Of a stretch of 64,000 bases of DNA, positions 1-11,152 are shown piece by piece. Under the pieces are notes generated by a model. It saw nothing but the letters and a program-made list of their open reading frames with translations, searched no databases and had not been told where the DNA came from. Origin of the DNA: IMCC2047 sp041395865 (GTDB taxonomy: Bacteria > Pseudomonadota > Gammaproteobacteria > Pseudomonadales > IMCC2047); NCBI GenBank assembly GCA_041395865.1, contig JAWKZQ010000011.1:24810-88809 (forward strand), written 5' to 3'. Every line of letters starts with the position of its first letter. Within the stretch, counting starts at the first letter, position 1. The translations under genes were made by a program, and so were the position numbers.

Positions 1-3000
1 CCACCAGAACCGCCGACAACCGGCGCATAGGTCTCGGTTACAATGGCAACGCCGTTGATGTAACGCTTAAACTCTCGGCTGCCATCAGGTTTGGTGATTT
101 TCTCCACGCTGCCAATATACAAGGTGGTGGTTACTTCGTTTGTGGAGGTATTGATATCCACCCGCTTATATCGCGCTCGATCAGGCCCGTACTCAAAGGC
201 AATCTGGTGGTTGCCTTTGGTAATCAGGCTGGGCTTGTCGAAGCTGGTATAGGTCAGGGTTCGCCCGGTATCGTCCTGAGTCAGGTTACCGTTGGCATCG
301 TAGTGATAGTTGATAAAGCCACTTGTACTGGCTGAATCAATTGTACTCGTCACCGCATGCGGCCCACCGCTGCCGCCATTCACCCCGGCATAGCTATAGT
401 CGCCCACATCACTCTTGGATTTGATATTACCGAAGCTGTCAAAGGTCGTCGTCAGCGTTGATCCACCGGCAACAGCCGCAGTGGTCAGGCGATTCAACCC
501 ATCGTAACCAAACGTTTCCTCCCTATCACTGGCGAGGACATTGCTGTTGTCGTAACGCTTCTGGGTACGTCTGGTTAAATTACCCAGCTCATCCCACTCA
601 CTGCCCACATCAATCAAGGTATGGATGCTGACGCCTAAGGTAGCAATCATATTGGTCTGGCGACCGGTCTTGCTGTCGTAGCTGCGGGTGGTGGTGTAGC
701 CGTTACCCAGACGCTCCCTGGTGACGTTACCGAAGGCATCCATTTCCAGCACTTCGTAGTAAGTCTGGTTCGGGTTGCCACTACCGTCTATTTCAACATC
801 CACGACCTTGTGCAGGTAGCCGTAGCTGTTATAGATATTTTTGACGCCGTTGGTGCCGTAACTATTGTTATCGCGCGCAGCATCGAACACATCCAGCGTG
901 CGACCGAAACCGTCATAGGTGACTTTTTCGTAGTGATCGCCATCAGCCCCGTTTACACCCAGGCTGGTAACCGTTTCATCGGCACGTCCGTAAACATCGT
1001 AGTTGACCAGTTTAACGTAACCGCTGACGCTATCGACAACGTTGAGTACCTGCCCCAGGCCATTGCTATTGGCTGGATCGGTACCGTTGTTGTAGGTCCA
1101 GGTGGTATCGCCCTCCAGCACATTACCCGCTTTATAGTCCTGGCGGGTTTTCTGGCGACCCAGGGTATCGTAGGTCATGACGCTTTTCTGACCCTTGGCA
1201 TCGCGCTGCTCGACCAGCTCGCCAAAGGCGTTGTAGTCATACTCCCAGTGCCCTTTATCGGGATCGTCCATGCTGGTTTTACGGCCCAGCAGATCATAGG
1301 CCAAGGTGGTGGTGATCGTGCCATTGACGCCGTTAGCAAGATCGGTGCCGATGGCTTTCATTTCGATCATATTGCCCTGCGCGTCGTAACGGTATTGCGC
1401 CTTTCCTCCCAGGTGATCAATCACCTCAACCAGCTCACCAAGGACATTTTTAGTCTCGGTTTTGTTCTGGTTTTTCGCGTTGGTATAGGTGGTGCTCAAC
1501 CCCGTATAAGCCATTGTGCTGACACTGGCATCAGGCAAGGTGGTTTTACGTACCCGCCCCAGAATGTCGTACTCATTTTCTGTCCAGTAAGCGGTGTAGC
1601 CCACTTCATAGGGTGTCGAGGCACGGATAACACGCCCGAGATTGTCATACTCGGTATCCTGATAAACCCAATTACCGTCAAAATTACGAGAGGCTTTACG
1701 TATGCCGCGACCAAGAATATCGAAATATTCGGCACTTTCGCTACCACCGCCAGCCGTTGTTGTGACCTTATAACTGGCATCGTTGGGGCAGTTGGTACCG
1801 GCAATGGTACAGAACTGCATCACCGCCTGCGACCAGGCACCGGTATCGCTGCTACGCAGGTATTCACGGCCCAGCTGGCTGTAATAGATAAAGGTATTTA
1901 CGCCATCGATATTCTGAACCTGTGTAGGTGCGCCGTACTCGTTACGGGCAATCACACGCTCTGTAAGCTGCTCGTAGGCGTTGTAGGTTTTTTCAACGTA
2001 GCGCCCCTTCGCATCGTACTCGGAACGGCTGTAGCGCGAGATCACGCCTGCGCCGCTTTGAGTGGCTTTGATTTTGTTTCCAAAACCGTCGTATTCGTGT
2101 GTCGTAGTCAGGGGGTAAAGCGCATCGTCCGGCTCAATTACTTCGGTATGCAGCAGGCCCTTTAATGCTCCGGCGGTGTAGTAGGTGAAAGCGGACGTAC
2201 GGGTTTCACTGTCGGTCAAACCACTCACCGTGCGTGTACTGGTAACGGTGGTACGGCTCAACCGACCCATTTCCTGGTCGTAAGTGCTGGCCCCGTATTC
2301 ATTCACGGTACTTTTGGTAAAACTATCGCCACCATTAATGGTTGTTACATGAATGGTCAGCAGATTATCGTAATCATCGTAGGTGTTGTTGGTGGCCACC
2401 GTTTGCAGTAGCGCGCCAACGGCAACATCGCTGCTATCCGTGACTGAGCTCGCCTCATAGGTTTGCTCAAGGCTATCACCGAGAAAAGGTTTCACGGCCC
2501 CCAATGCGGCAGTACCTGAAGCCAGCGCAGTAGCAGACCAGGTGTTATCAAAACCTTTTATCTGCCAGACATTTTCCGACATGCTGAGCAGTTCACCATT
2601 ACCTTTGCGCACTTCAGTTTTAAGCGGATAGCCAATAAAGGGCCAGTCCTGACGGTACTGTGTGGTGGTTTCAACCTGGGTTTGTTCATCCACCGTGAGA
2701 ATTTTTTCAAAGCCGAGGAAACCGCGACCTGCGGCTTGTAAACGGGCTTCGCCGTAGTAGTAGCTGATACTGCTTTTGGCATTGGCATTACCGGCGGTTG
2801 GAGCACTACTGCTGACATTAGTGGCCACATATACCGGCCCATTAAACTCCAGCGTAGGAACCAGCACACCCAGATTGGGAGATCCGGACGGCAAATTAGC
2901 CTGCCAGCCGGTATTAAGCGCCGTGTAGAAAGATGTAATCTCAGCAGGCGAATAGGTGTAGTCGAAACAACCGGAACGGGTACAGCGCCTGCCCGAATTG

Positions 3001-3629
3001 GAAGTCGCCCCAACCGTCAGGCTTTCATAATGTCCACTGCGATTGAGAGAGCCATAGGTAATGTCAGTTTCGTTGCCCAAACCATTGGTAATTTTTGTAA
3101 TGACATTACGGGCTTCGTCGGCCCCCTTATTGGGGTAGAAATAGACTTTACCGTATTGACCCGTTTGGAAACGAACATGATCCGGCCGGGCATCACCATT
3201 AACATCCATCATCAGGTGGGTGCCGGTACTGACTGACTTAATATTTTGTACAGGGTTAAATTGTGTGCCGTCCCAAATTCTGAGCTTTAACTGCCCCCCA
3301 CTTATCCACATCAAATCCTGATAGCCGTTTCCATTGAAGTCAGTAAACTGTACTTGATAGCCACTCCACTTTTCTAAGCTAGAGACCTCGCGAGAGTAAT
3401 TATAATTAGCTAACTGAATTGCTGAGGTGAAACCAGTTCCAGTGTTTATTTGGTAATACCAACTTTCATCTTTCTTCTGACTACATTTTTTATATCGCCC
3501 CGAACCTGTACAAACCTGTTGATTACCAACGTTTTCAAGTTTCCCATATACTAAATCGGTTAGCCCATCACCGTTAATATCAGTGAATTTTGGTATTCTT
3601 TTTGGAGCTGCACGATCCGAATCCCCCCC
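1..3629 (-). pseudogene. RHS-repeat C-terminal part of a broken SpvB/RHS secreted protein (partial, runs off left edge)
   Basis: The minus-strand frame is open from the C7 tract at 3623-3629 to the window edge, about 1200 codons. It begins with FG-GAP-like repeats (TDINGDGLTD near 3580, TDFNGNGYQD near 3330, MDVNGDARPD near 3200). A TcdB/SpvB-like middle region follows, then many RHS/YD repeats such as YDNLGRV, YDILGRV, YDLLGRK and YDGFGR between about 2100 and 300. The last codons read RYINGVAIVTE, close to an RHS core. Upstream the frame is closed by a TAA, so it has no credible start of its own. One extra G in the coding-strand G7 tract would join it exactly to the 3560-5362 frame. Proteins with this architecture are large secreted or cell-surface toxins and adhesins; the toxic C-terminal tip, if any, lies outside the window. 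Confidence 0.8.
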
Positions 3630-5362
3630 TTGACGCCTTCCGGCATACTTGATTTAAGCTCTTTAAAGATCACAAAGCCTTCACCATCTTGTACCAATGC
3701 ATAGCGCTTTTGCCACTTAATACTTAGAGATGTGTGCCAACCCCGACCTGTTCTAGCGTAATATTTACCGCCATAGCTAATCACTACATCATTACGACCA
3801 TCACCATTAAAATCCACATTACTTGGGTCAATATGAACTGAGTCAGGGCTTTTTGTAACAACATCCTGCCGATTCAGCCTCCTCAAGGCTGAAACAGAAG
3901 GCCAAGGCATATTTGCCATCTTAATCGGGCTTCCAAAATGATAATACGTTGAAGACCCGGCACTTTTGTTAGGATCACGAGTTAAGTATCGGATATAAAA
4001 ATTATTCCCGCTGCCAGCCCAATACAACACATCAGTTAAGCCATCACTATTAAAGTCTCTAAAAACAGCTGTACGACTAATACCTGTAAGACTGATAGGT
4101 GAAGCATTCAACTTCCAATTACCATTGGGTTGAGGCTTGGAAAGATAAACTTTCCAAAGATTGGAGCGGCTGTTATAAACCGCGATATCACTGCGACCAT
4201 CAGCGTTGTAGTCGATGGCCTCCATTTTTACCGTTTCATCCAAATCCTCATGGTATTCGATAAAAGCAGCGCCATTGGAGAATGAAGCATGTTGAAGTTT
4301 GTTACCGTCGGAAAGCATGTAACGGAAGCGATATTCCGTATCACCGCTGTCAATATCCAGATCGAACCAGGCCATATCCATATAGCCATCACCATTGATA
4401 TCCGCCGGGCGATACCCGATAAAGGCGGCATCTTTTTCCGTACTGACGGCGACAGAACCGGTTGAACCTGCAAAACCCAACTCATCGTCGGACCAGGTAA
4501 AGCTGGTTGGAGGCAGACAGTAGATATCACGGCACTCTTGGACCCTTGCCAATTTACTGACTTTATTGCCCGCATCGCTGGCGGGCGTTTCCAGATACGC
4601 CAGGTTGTATTGGCGTATTAAGGTGCCTTCGTTATAGGAGCGAATATCCTTTAAAAGCTTAAGCGTTTTGAATTCATGTCCGGCCACATAGCCGGCAATA
4701 TGGTCTGGTCGATCCTGGTAGGTAAACTCCAGATAAGTCTGTGTCGTACTCAGGCCACCATAGGCGTAACGAATTTTATCAATACGCTGCCCTTCAGCAT
4801 CATTGAGGTATTCGAAAACGATGGCATTGCCGACACTGTCCCTAAACTCATTTTGCGCCCAGGTCAGGGTGGCACCGTTATCATTATTGAGCTTGGCTGA
4901 AACACCGTAACCATAGAAAGAAGTGGAACCGTCCTTACGCTCTACAGTGAAATAATTTGGGTGCCCGACAGTGCCGCCAACGCTGGTAATTTTGGCAAAA
5001 CTGTCCGTTTCTGTTTTGTAGATTGCGCCCACATCACCGTAATTTGCACCACCCTCTAAAACCAGGCGCTGTCCATCCAAACAGAAGCGATCCTCCGCAG
5101 ACCATTTAATAGGCTGGGCGTTCTGGTCCTGAAAAAGCGTCTGCCGGCAACGCGTAATCGCTGACAAACCACTGATAGACCAGCCTTTACCTACCAAGCC
5201 ATTGCCGGATTGACTGGCATAGTTCAATGAGATTTGGGGAGCAACACCCGCAGTGCCCGCAACCGTTGCAATGGGAATGTTATAGGTCGCACTACCTGAC
5301 TCATCAACACGGAACTCGCCAGCAGTACTCCCTACCTGACTGTCTAGTACGATATCAGCCAT
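3560..5362 (-). pseudogene. SpvB-type N-terminal domain with FG-GAP repeats, middle piece of the broken RHS gene
   Basis: This 600-codon frame starts with the SpvB (Salmonella plasmid virulence protein B / insecticidal TcaC) signature: GSATYNIPI, GVAPQISLNYASQSGNGLVGKGWSISGLS and RCRQTLF are readable in the first 90 residues. FG-GAP integrin-like calcium-binding repeats follow (DINGDGYMDMAW, DYNADGRSDIAV, DFNSDGLTDVLY, DFNGDGRNDVVI). It ends abruptly after the G7 tract with an unrelated tail of 19 residues. The frame also continues upstream through IGDLNEDGIDD to a single TAG at 5480-5482, beyond which the 5480-5989 fragment is in the same phase. The ATG at 5362 sits inside the continuous domain and is unlikely to be a native start. 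The gene is therefore one long ORF with two lesions, unless readthrough or slippage restores it. Confidence 0.82.
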
Positions 5363-5479
5363 TCCCGGATGACTGTATTTTTCGGTTAAACTAACTAGCC
5401 CACCATTTTCAGAACCTAGAAGACCTACATAGCCTGTGATAATGATGTCATCAATACCATCTTCATTTAAGTCGCCAAT

Positions 5480-5989
5480 CTAAATGTCAGCATATGCAAG
5501 TTCATAGTTGCTAACATCACTTAAGTTTTGCTGCAAAATCACGGGCGCTTGGCCAACTTCACCACCAGCTAAAGTAAAGCTATCAACTCCTAAACCTGTA
5601 ACATGAACGAATGCATCTCTATACCCATCACCATTAAAGTCGCCTATTAAAAACCGCTCTTCGTGGAGGGTTAATTGACTTACATCGACCGTCTCATCTA
5701 CAACAGGATCCGCATAATCCACGTTGCCGTTGGAAAGAATGGAGTAACTGGGAACGGAAGGAGGAATAAAAATCGGGGTGCTGATATCACCGGCAATGAT
5801 CAGCAGCTGTTTTTTGGCTTTCAGATAAACATCATCGTAACCATCAGCATTGAGATCGCCAAAATAAAGATCGTAATAGTTGGCGGTAAACTCTTCGGCA
5901 GCTACTTGCTTAACTCCGAACAAAAGACTTAATGCGATAACCCCAACCAAATTCAAAACAAAAGAAAAACATTTTTTTTGTTTTCGCAT
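5480..5989 (-). pseudogene. Signal peptide and first FG-GAP repeats of the broken SpvB/RHS gene
   Basis: This fragment has 169 codons ending at TAG 5480-5482. I choose the ATG at 5989 because AGGGAAGAAG lies just upstream, and translation from it gives a classical signal peptide (MRKQKK, then a hydrophobic stretch ending in VAAEEF). An in-frame ATG at 6040 would add 17 charged residues and has no ribosome binding site. The mature part shows FG-GAP repeats (GDLNADGYDDVYL, GDFNGDGYRDAFV). The stop falls inside a third repeat: ADI, stop, IGDLNEDGIDDIII, continuing in phase into the SpvB domain. This is either a nonsense mutation (a CAG or AAG codon is likely in the ancestor) or a readthrough amber codon. 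The upstream neighbour at 6257-6679 is also a secreted protein in the same orientation, 268 bases away. Confidence 0.75.
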
Positions 5990-6256
5990 GACTTCTTCCC
6001 TATCCGTGTCATTGCTTGATTTTTTATTATCTTTGGCCATCTGGCCTAGATGTCCTAACGTCCAAAATCTATTTCAGGCAGGTATTACTCATCAAGCTAG
6101 AAACTAGCTCTGTCCTCCTGCCTAGGGTTTGATCACTGTAAAAACGCATCCATAAAATGTGTAAAAAATTATGCGCTAATAGTAAAACGCAACGTTTTAT
6201 CAAAACCCTTTTGTATCCAGTGCCCCTTTACCAGTCATGCTCCTTCTAAAGGCGCA

Positions 6257-6679
6257 TTAATTAAGTGCTTTATCAAATACGAGTGTTTGAATATGCCCGA
6301 GAGTACTTATCCCACACTTTATTTTGGCACCATAATCCGTCACGAACCCAACGGTGTAATCCCGTTCATAGGCCACAAGAAGCATGGAATAAATATTTCT
6401 ACGAGAAGCCGCCAGATGAGAATCACTCCTATGCGTAACGCCTAACCTATACACGTTATTATTATCAAGCGTCACTAAAGTGAATGCTTCTGGACTATCC
6501 GAAACTGAATGTATACAAGACTCAAGCCGAACGATCTTACCTTGTACGGATTCGGCTTTGACAAAGGGGCTGATCAGGAAAGCAACTCCCATCAATAAAA
6601 TGAAAAGAGCACTTTGGACACAACAAGTGAAAAGTGAAAACGAACGTTTTGCACCTAATGTGGAAGCGATATCGAACAT
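6257..6679 (-). CDS. Small secreted protein of unknown function next to the RHS gene
   Basis: This 140-residue product has an N-terminal hydrophobic segment (SALFILLMGVAFLISPFVKA) and a likely signal-peptidase site at VKA-ES. The mature part of about 95 residues has two cysteines (LESCIHS and IKCGIS), room for one disulfide, and alternating hydrophobic strands suggestive of a small beta/OB-fold. It weakly recalls the B-subunit-like secreted proteins found beside AB5 toxins, but I could not confirm that. The frame is open 63 bases further upstream to a TTG at 6742, which lacks a ribosome binding site. The ATG at 6679 is therefore my choice, with only moderate certainty. It is co-oriented with and just upstream of the RHS gene, so the two may be transcribed together. 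Confidence 0.55.
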   Translation of the reverse strand: MFDIASTLGAKRSFSLFTCCVQSALFILLMGVAFLISPFVKAESVQGKIVRLESCIHSVSDSPEAFTLVTLDNNNVYRLGVTHRSDSHLAASRRNIYSMLLVAYERDYTVGFVTDYGAKIKCGISTLGHIQTLVFDKALN

Positions 6680-6812
6680 TCCATCAATCCCTGAAATGGT
6701 ATTTCCAACAGTCCTTATTTCGTTACGGGCCTCACTTACCAACTAACCCGCACTACACACATAGTTGAAAATTTATACGCTTCTCAAGTGTGGCTGTCAA
6801 ACTCCATTAAAC

Positions 6813-9800
6813 CTAATGATCGAGCACCCCAGCCTGCTCACCCCTTCCCCGCTTTTCATCCATCCACAGCTTAGCCCTGGCCAACAGCAGGTAGTTAATC
6901 GGTACCATAATCAGGGTGATGAGGGTTGCGAACAGGATGCCGAAGCCGAGCGAAACGGCCATGGGAATGAGGAATTGCGCCTGGGTGGATTTCTCAAACA
7001 GTAGCGGCATCAGGCCAATAAAGGTGGTTGCCGAGGTCAGCATCACCGGGCGGAAGCGCACCGTGCCAGCAAGCAAAATGGATTTCAACAACCCGACTTT
7101 CGAGCGTCGCCGCTGGTTGATAAAGTCCACCAGCACCAAGCTGTCGTTCACCACCACACCCAACAGCGCCATCAGGCCCATGATACTCATGATGGTAAGG
7201 TTCATGCCCATAATCCAGTGCCCGACCATGGCGCCGATAAACCCGAAGGGAATGACGGACATGACGATAAAGGGCTGGGTGTAGGATTTAAAGGGGATCG
7301 CCAGCAGGCTGTAAACCACAAACAGGGTAAACAACAGCCCCCAGGCCAGCGAGCCGAAGGTTTCCTGTTGCTCACGGGCTTCGCCTTCCAATTGGTAGCG
7401 AACGCCCGGATAGCTTTGCAGCAGGTCATCCAGGAAAGCCGTGAGGTCCTGCTGCAACACCAGCATATTGACGCTTTCCTTATCAATATCGGCACGTACG
7501 TTAACGGTGCGGTAATGGTCGATACGATAGATCGCCGAGGGGCTCCGACCTGGCGTTAAGGTGGCCACATGCGCAAGGGGCACGGAACCGGTGGCGGTAT
7601 TAATCAAAATTTCTTCCAGGTCAGCCAGCGATTTACGCTCTTCCAGCGGCAAACGGAGCATCACCCGCACATCGTCACGCCCCCGCTGGATGCGCTGCAC
7701 CTCCAGGCCGAAGAAGGCCTGGCGCACCTGGCGAATCACATCGGCACGGGTCAGTCCCAAGGCATGCCCCTGGGGGGTGAGTTCCAGTTGCAACTCTTCC
7801 TTACCACTGGTCAGGCTGTCCTCAATATCAAAAACGCCGGGGTACTGACCGAGACGCTCGCGGATTTCTTCAACCACTTCGCCCAGCTGGGGCAACGAGC
7901 GTCCTGTCAGCTGGACATCGATGGGCGCACCGCCACGACCGATTTCTGCCCGGAACAGCAATGATTCAGCGCCTGGAATCGGGCCAATTAAATCGCGCCA
8001 TTCGTTCACCAGATCGGTGGTTTCAATGGGCAGTTCGCGATCCTCGGGGGGCTCCACTTCAAACATGACATTGCCGGTATTGGTAACTTCTCCCTCTGCA
8101 CCTGTCACGCCAAGAATATTGATAATAATGCTTTTGCCTGTCTCCTCGTCCCGGTATTTATCCTGCAGTGTCCGGGCCGACGCCAGCATATGGTTGATGT
8201 AACGGTCCGTGACTTCGTAAGCGGTACCCGCCGGCATCGTCAGGGTGGCTCGGGCGGTTTCACTGGGAACGCGCGGGAAAAAGGTGAAATGGGTCCAACC
8301 GCTGGTTACCATGCTCATCAGCAAGATAAAGGTGCCGATAAAAAGCGCCAGTACCGACCAACTATGCCGCAGGCAGAGCTTCAACAAGGGGCGGTAACGC
8401 TTGAGAATGATCTGCTCAAAGCGGTTGGCAAAGCGCTGCTGCCATTCCTCAAGCCGGTTCCTGACGCCGCCGTCATGGGGCAGCCTGACATGCTTAAGGT
8501 GTGCAGGCAGCACAAACTTGGACTCGATCAGGGAAAAGATCAGCACGGGAATCACCACCAGGGTAATCTGCCCAAAAATCGCGCCACGGAATCCTTCGAT
8601 AAAAGCCATCGGTATAAAAGCGGCGATGGTGGTCAACACCCCGAAGGTCACCGGCACGGCCACTTCCTTGGTGCCATTGATGGCGGCCTGGAGTCCTGTT
8701 TCAGAGCCGCGCATATGGCGATACACGTTTTCGCCCGTGACGATCGCATCGTCCACCACAATACCGAGCACCAGGATAAAACCGAACAGGCTGACGATAT
8801 TAATGCTGAGCCCCATCAGGTTCATCACGAAGAAGGCGCCCATAAAGCTGACCGGCACGCCAATAAACACCCAAAAGGCAATGGCTGGGCGCAAAAACAG
8901 CGTCAACAGCAGCAAGACCAGAATACCGCCCTGGATCGCACTACGCGTAAGGGTGCTCAGGCGGTTCTTTACGATTTCGGAATCGTCGTCCCAGTAGGAA
9001 ATATTAATACTTTCTGGCAGTTCCGCTTGAACCTTGTCGATATAGTCATGCACGGCATCGGCAACCTCGATGGCACTCTGGTTACCCACACGGAAAATTT
9101 CAATCATCGCGGCCGGTTCGCCGTTAAAGCGGGTTCGAATCGGCACTTCCTCAAAGCCGTCATTGACCCGGGCAACATCGCCCAGCCGCAGAATACTGCC
9201 ATCCGGGTTGGTTTTGACGACAATTTGCTCAAACTCGTTGCGCCGGTAGGCCTGTCCCTTGGAACGAATCAGTACTTCGCCGCCTTCGGCACGAATATTA
9301 CCGGCCGTTAAGTCCAGGGAGCTGTTGGTAATGGCTTGCCCAATTTGGGTTAAGGTGAGCCCATATTCGCGCAGCTGATCCTGGGAGACATCAATACCGA
9401 TTTCAAAATTCGGCACAGCTGTCAGGTCGACCTGGCTGATTTCAGGCAGTCGCAGCAAGTCGTCACGCACCCGCTCGACATACTCCCTCACCTCCCGGTC
9501 GCCGTATTCGCCGGAAACCGTTACCGCAATCACACGCTGCCGCCACTGCTGGAGGCTTACCACAGGCTTTTCGGCCTCCACAGGAAAGGTATTAATGGCA
9601 TCCACCCGGCTTTTGATGTCGGCCTGGAGTTCGCGCGGTGAATAATCGTCGTCAATTTCCAGGGTGACCGTTGTCATGCCTTCGGTGGAGCGGCTGATGA
9701 CCTTCTCGATTCCCTCCAGATCAAGCAATGCCTCTTCGATGCGAATGGCAACGCTCTGCTCGACCTCCTCCGGGGTCGCGCCGCGCAGAACAACGGAAAC

Positions 9801-9935
9801 GGTAACGACATCCGGATCGAAACGCGGAAATACCTCCAGGGGCAACTGTTTTACGACCGAATAACCGCCAAGAAACAGGATGGTCATCAACAGCAGGTTG
9901 GCTGCCACATGGTTTCGTGCAAACCAGCTGATCAT
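6813..9935 (-). CDS. RND efflux transporter permease subunit (AcrB/MexQ type)
   Basis: The protein has 1040 residues, the normal length for an inner-membrane proton-driven RND pump. TM1 is at residues 9-28, followed by a periplasmic porter domain starting with the typical PLEVFPRFDPDVVTVSV. TM2-TM6 lie at about 335-470 and include TM4 with the proton-relay pair in GIVVDDAIVTGENVY. A second porter domain follows, then TM8-TM12, with VVVNDSLVLVDFINQ in TM10. Its start codon overlaps the stop of the adaptor gene (shared base 9935), so the two are translationally coupled. No outer-membrane TolC-like gene is adjacent, so a partner elsewhere is probably used. Position beside gloA/argG/motY matches mexPQ in P. 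aeruginosa as I remember it; substrate is unknown. Confidence 0.93.
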   Translation of the reverse strand: MISWFARNHVAANLLLMTILFLGGYSVVKQLPLEVFPRFDPDVVTVSVVLRGATPEEVEQSVAIRIEEALLDLEGIEKVISRSTEGMTTVTLEIDDDYSPRELQADIKSRVDAINTFPVEAEKPVVSLQQWRQRVIAVTVSGEYGDREVREYVERVRDDLLRLPEISQVDLTAVPNFEIGIDVSQDQLREYGLTLTQIGQAITNSSLDLTAGNIRAEGGEVLIRSKGQAYRRNEFEQIVVKTNPDGSILRLGDVARVNDGFEEVPIRTRFNGEPAAMIEIFRVGNQSAIEVADAVHDYIDKVQAELPESINISYWDDDSEIVKNRLSTLTRSAIQGGILVLLLLTLFLRPAIAFWVFIGVPVSFMGAFFVMNLMGLSINIVSLFGFILVLGIVVDDAIVTGENVYRHMRGSETGLQAAINGTKEVAVPVTFGVLTTIAAFIPMAFIEGFRGAIFGQITLVVIPVLIFSLIESKFVLPAHLKHVRLPHDGGVRNRLEEWQQRFANRFEQIILKRYRPLLKLCLRHSWSVLALFIGTFILLMSMVTSGWTHFTFFPRVPSETARATLTMPAGTAYEVTDRYINHMLASARTLQDKYRDEETGKSIIINILGVTGAEGEVTNTGNVMFEVEPPEDRELPIETTDLVNEWRDLIGPIPGAESLLFRAEIGRGGAPIDVQLTGRSLPQLGEVVEEIRERLGQYPGVFDIEDSLTSGKEELQLELTPQGHALGLTRADVIRQVRQAFFGLEVQRIQRGRDDVRVMLRLPLEERKSLADLEEILINTATGSVPLAHVATLTPGRSPSAIYRIDHYRTVNVRADIDKESVNMLVLQQDLTAFLDDLLQSYPGVRYQLEGEAREQQETFGSLAWGLLFTLFVVYSLLAIPFKSYTQPFIVMSVIPFGFIGAMVGHWIMGMNLTIMSIMGLMALLGVVVNDSLVLVDFINQRRRSKVGLLKSILLAGTVRFRPVMLTSATTFIGLMPLLFEKSTQAQFLIPMAVSLGFGILFATLITLIMVPINYLLLARAKLWMDEKRGRGEQAGVLDH

Positions 9936-11152
9936 CAGAGTGTTCCTGCCGTTGGCCCTGCGTCAGCTTTGCTTTGGCTTAATGCTTCGTTTTGCGCATT
10001 GTCAGCACTGACAATTTTAACGAGGGTACCGGAAGCCACCTGCCCTAGGGGCGTTATTACCAGCAGGTCACCCGCCTCAAGGCCGGAAACCACCAGCGCT
10101 TCTTCAGCATTCTGCCAGCCGATGCTGATATCGCGCCGTAACAGTTTGCCTTCATGCACCGTATAGACATAAGTGCCCTGATAAATGGTCCGGGTTGGAA
10201 TCACCAGGGCATCGGGCAGTTCACGCCCTTCAATTTCTGCGGTGACATACTGGCCGATTTTCAAGGGTTGCTTGTCACGGAACTGCTCCCCGTAGGGATC
10301 GTCGATCTGGGCAATGACATAAAGCTGTTGGCTGGCCGCATCAATGGCGCCTTCAGTGCGTACAATCCGCCCTTGCCATTGTTCGGATCGCGCCAGATCC
10401 GACAGCAATTTAACGGCGGGCAGGCTGTGCTCGACTTCAGCAAAACGATAACTCTCGGGTAGGTTAATAAAAGGCAGGTCGCGGTTTTTCAACGGCAGGC
10501 GCACCTCAATCGTATCGACGGCATAAATATCAGCCAATGACGTATTTGCACTGACAACCTGCCCAACGTCCACCTTTTTTTCCAGCATGCGCCCGGCATA
10601 AGGCGCCACGATGCGCGTCCTGTCCAGGTTGGCCTCAGCCGTATCCAGCGCCGCTTCCGCCGCCAGCACCCGGGCCTGAGCGGCCTTGAACTGAGGCTCG
10701 CGCGATACCAGCGCCGGCGGTTCGCCCTTATTACCCAGGCGAAGCCAGTCTTCGCGGGCCTGGTCGACCTGGGCCTGCTCCTGCACCAAGGCCTGACGCG
10801 CTTCGATCAAACTGGCGCGCGCACGGCTTTCTTCCGCCCGGTAATCACGCTCATCAATCTGTACCAGCAACTCGCCCGCCTCGAAAAACCCGCCATTGCG
10901 GAAGTTGGGGCTGATACTGACAATTTTGCCGGAAACCTGCGGAACCAGCTCGCTCTGGGTTCGCGGCCTGACGGTGCCGTAACTTTGCAGCAGGACCCGA
11001 TAGGGTTTCGCCTCCAATTCGAGCACTTCGACGGCCAGTCGATTAGGTTCGGTTTCAACGATTCGTTCACTGCGTGGCGGATTCAGAAAAGCCAGCACAG
11101 CGAGCCCCAGCGCCACCGCAAGAATCACTAAAGGCAAAAGTCTTTTGGGCAT
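9935..11152 (-). CDS. RND efflux periplasmic adaptor (membrane fusion protein)
   Basis: The protein has 405 residues. A signal-anchor occupies residues 5-24 (PLVILAVALGLAVLAFL). A lipoyl/barrel-sandwich half follows (VRPRTQSELVPQVSGKIVSI), then an alpha-hairpin with coiled-coil character at about 105-180. The second lipoyl half is TRIVAPYAGRMLEKKVDVGQ, and a beta-barrel and membrane-proximal domain close the protein (VIPTRTIYQGTYVYTV). It bridges the inner-membrane pump to an outer-membrane channel. It is the first gene of the minus-strand pair and overlaps the permease start by one base. No dedicated regulator gene is adjacent; the 220-base gap to yciB is the shared divergent promoter region. 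Confidence 0.93.
   Translation of the reverse strand: MPKRLLPLVILAVALGLAVLAFLNPPRSERIVETEPNRLAVEVLELEAKPYRVLLQSYGTVRPRTQSELVPQVSGKIVSISPNFRNGGFFEAGELLVQIDERDYRAEESRARASLIEARQALVQEQAQVDQAREDWLRLGNKGEPPALVSREPQFKAAQARVLAAEAALDTAEANLDRTRIVAPYAGRMLEKKVDVGQVVSANTSLADIYAVDTIEVRLPLKNRDLPFINLPESYRFAEVEHSLPAVKLLSDLARSEQWQGRIVRTEGAIDAASQQLYVIAQIDDPYGEQFRDKQPLKIGQYVTAEIEGRELPDALVIPTRTIYQGTYVYTVHEGKLLRRDISIGWQNAEEALVVSGLEAGDLLVITPLGQVASGTLVKIVSADNAQNEALSQSKADAGPTAGTL

Noticed and set aside
810..2165. A 451-codon plus-strand frame opposite the RHS repeats
   Set aside because: It is the antisense shadow of strongly repetitive RHS codons; the minus-strand frame carries clear YD repeats, while this one has no domain and no ribosome binding site.
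8190..9311. A 373-codon plus-strand frame opposite the RND permease
   Set aside because: The minus-strand frame encodes a complete RND pump with TM4 Asp residues; the plus-strand product is His/Gln-rich noise.
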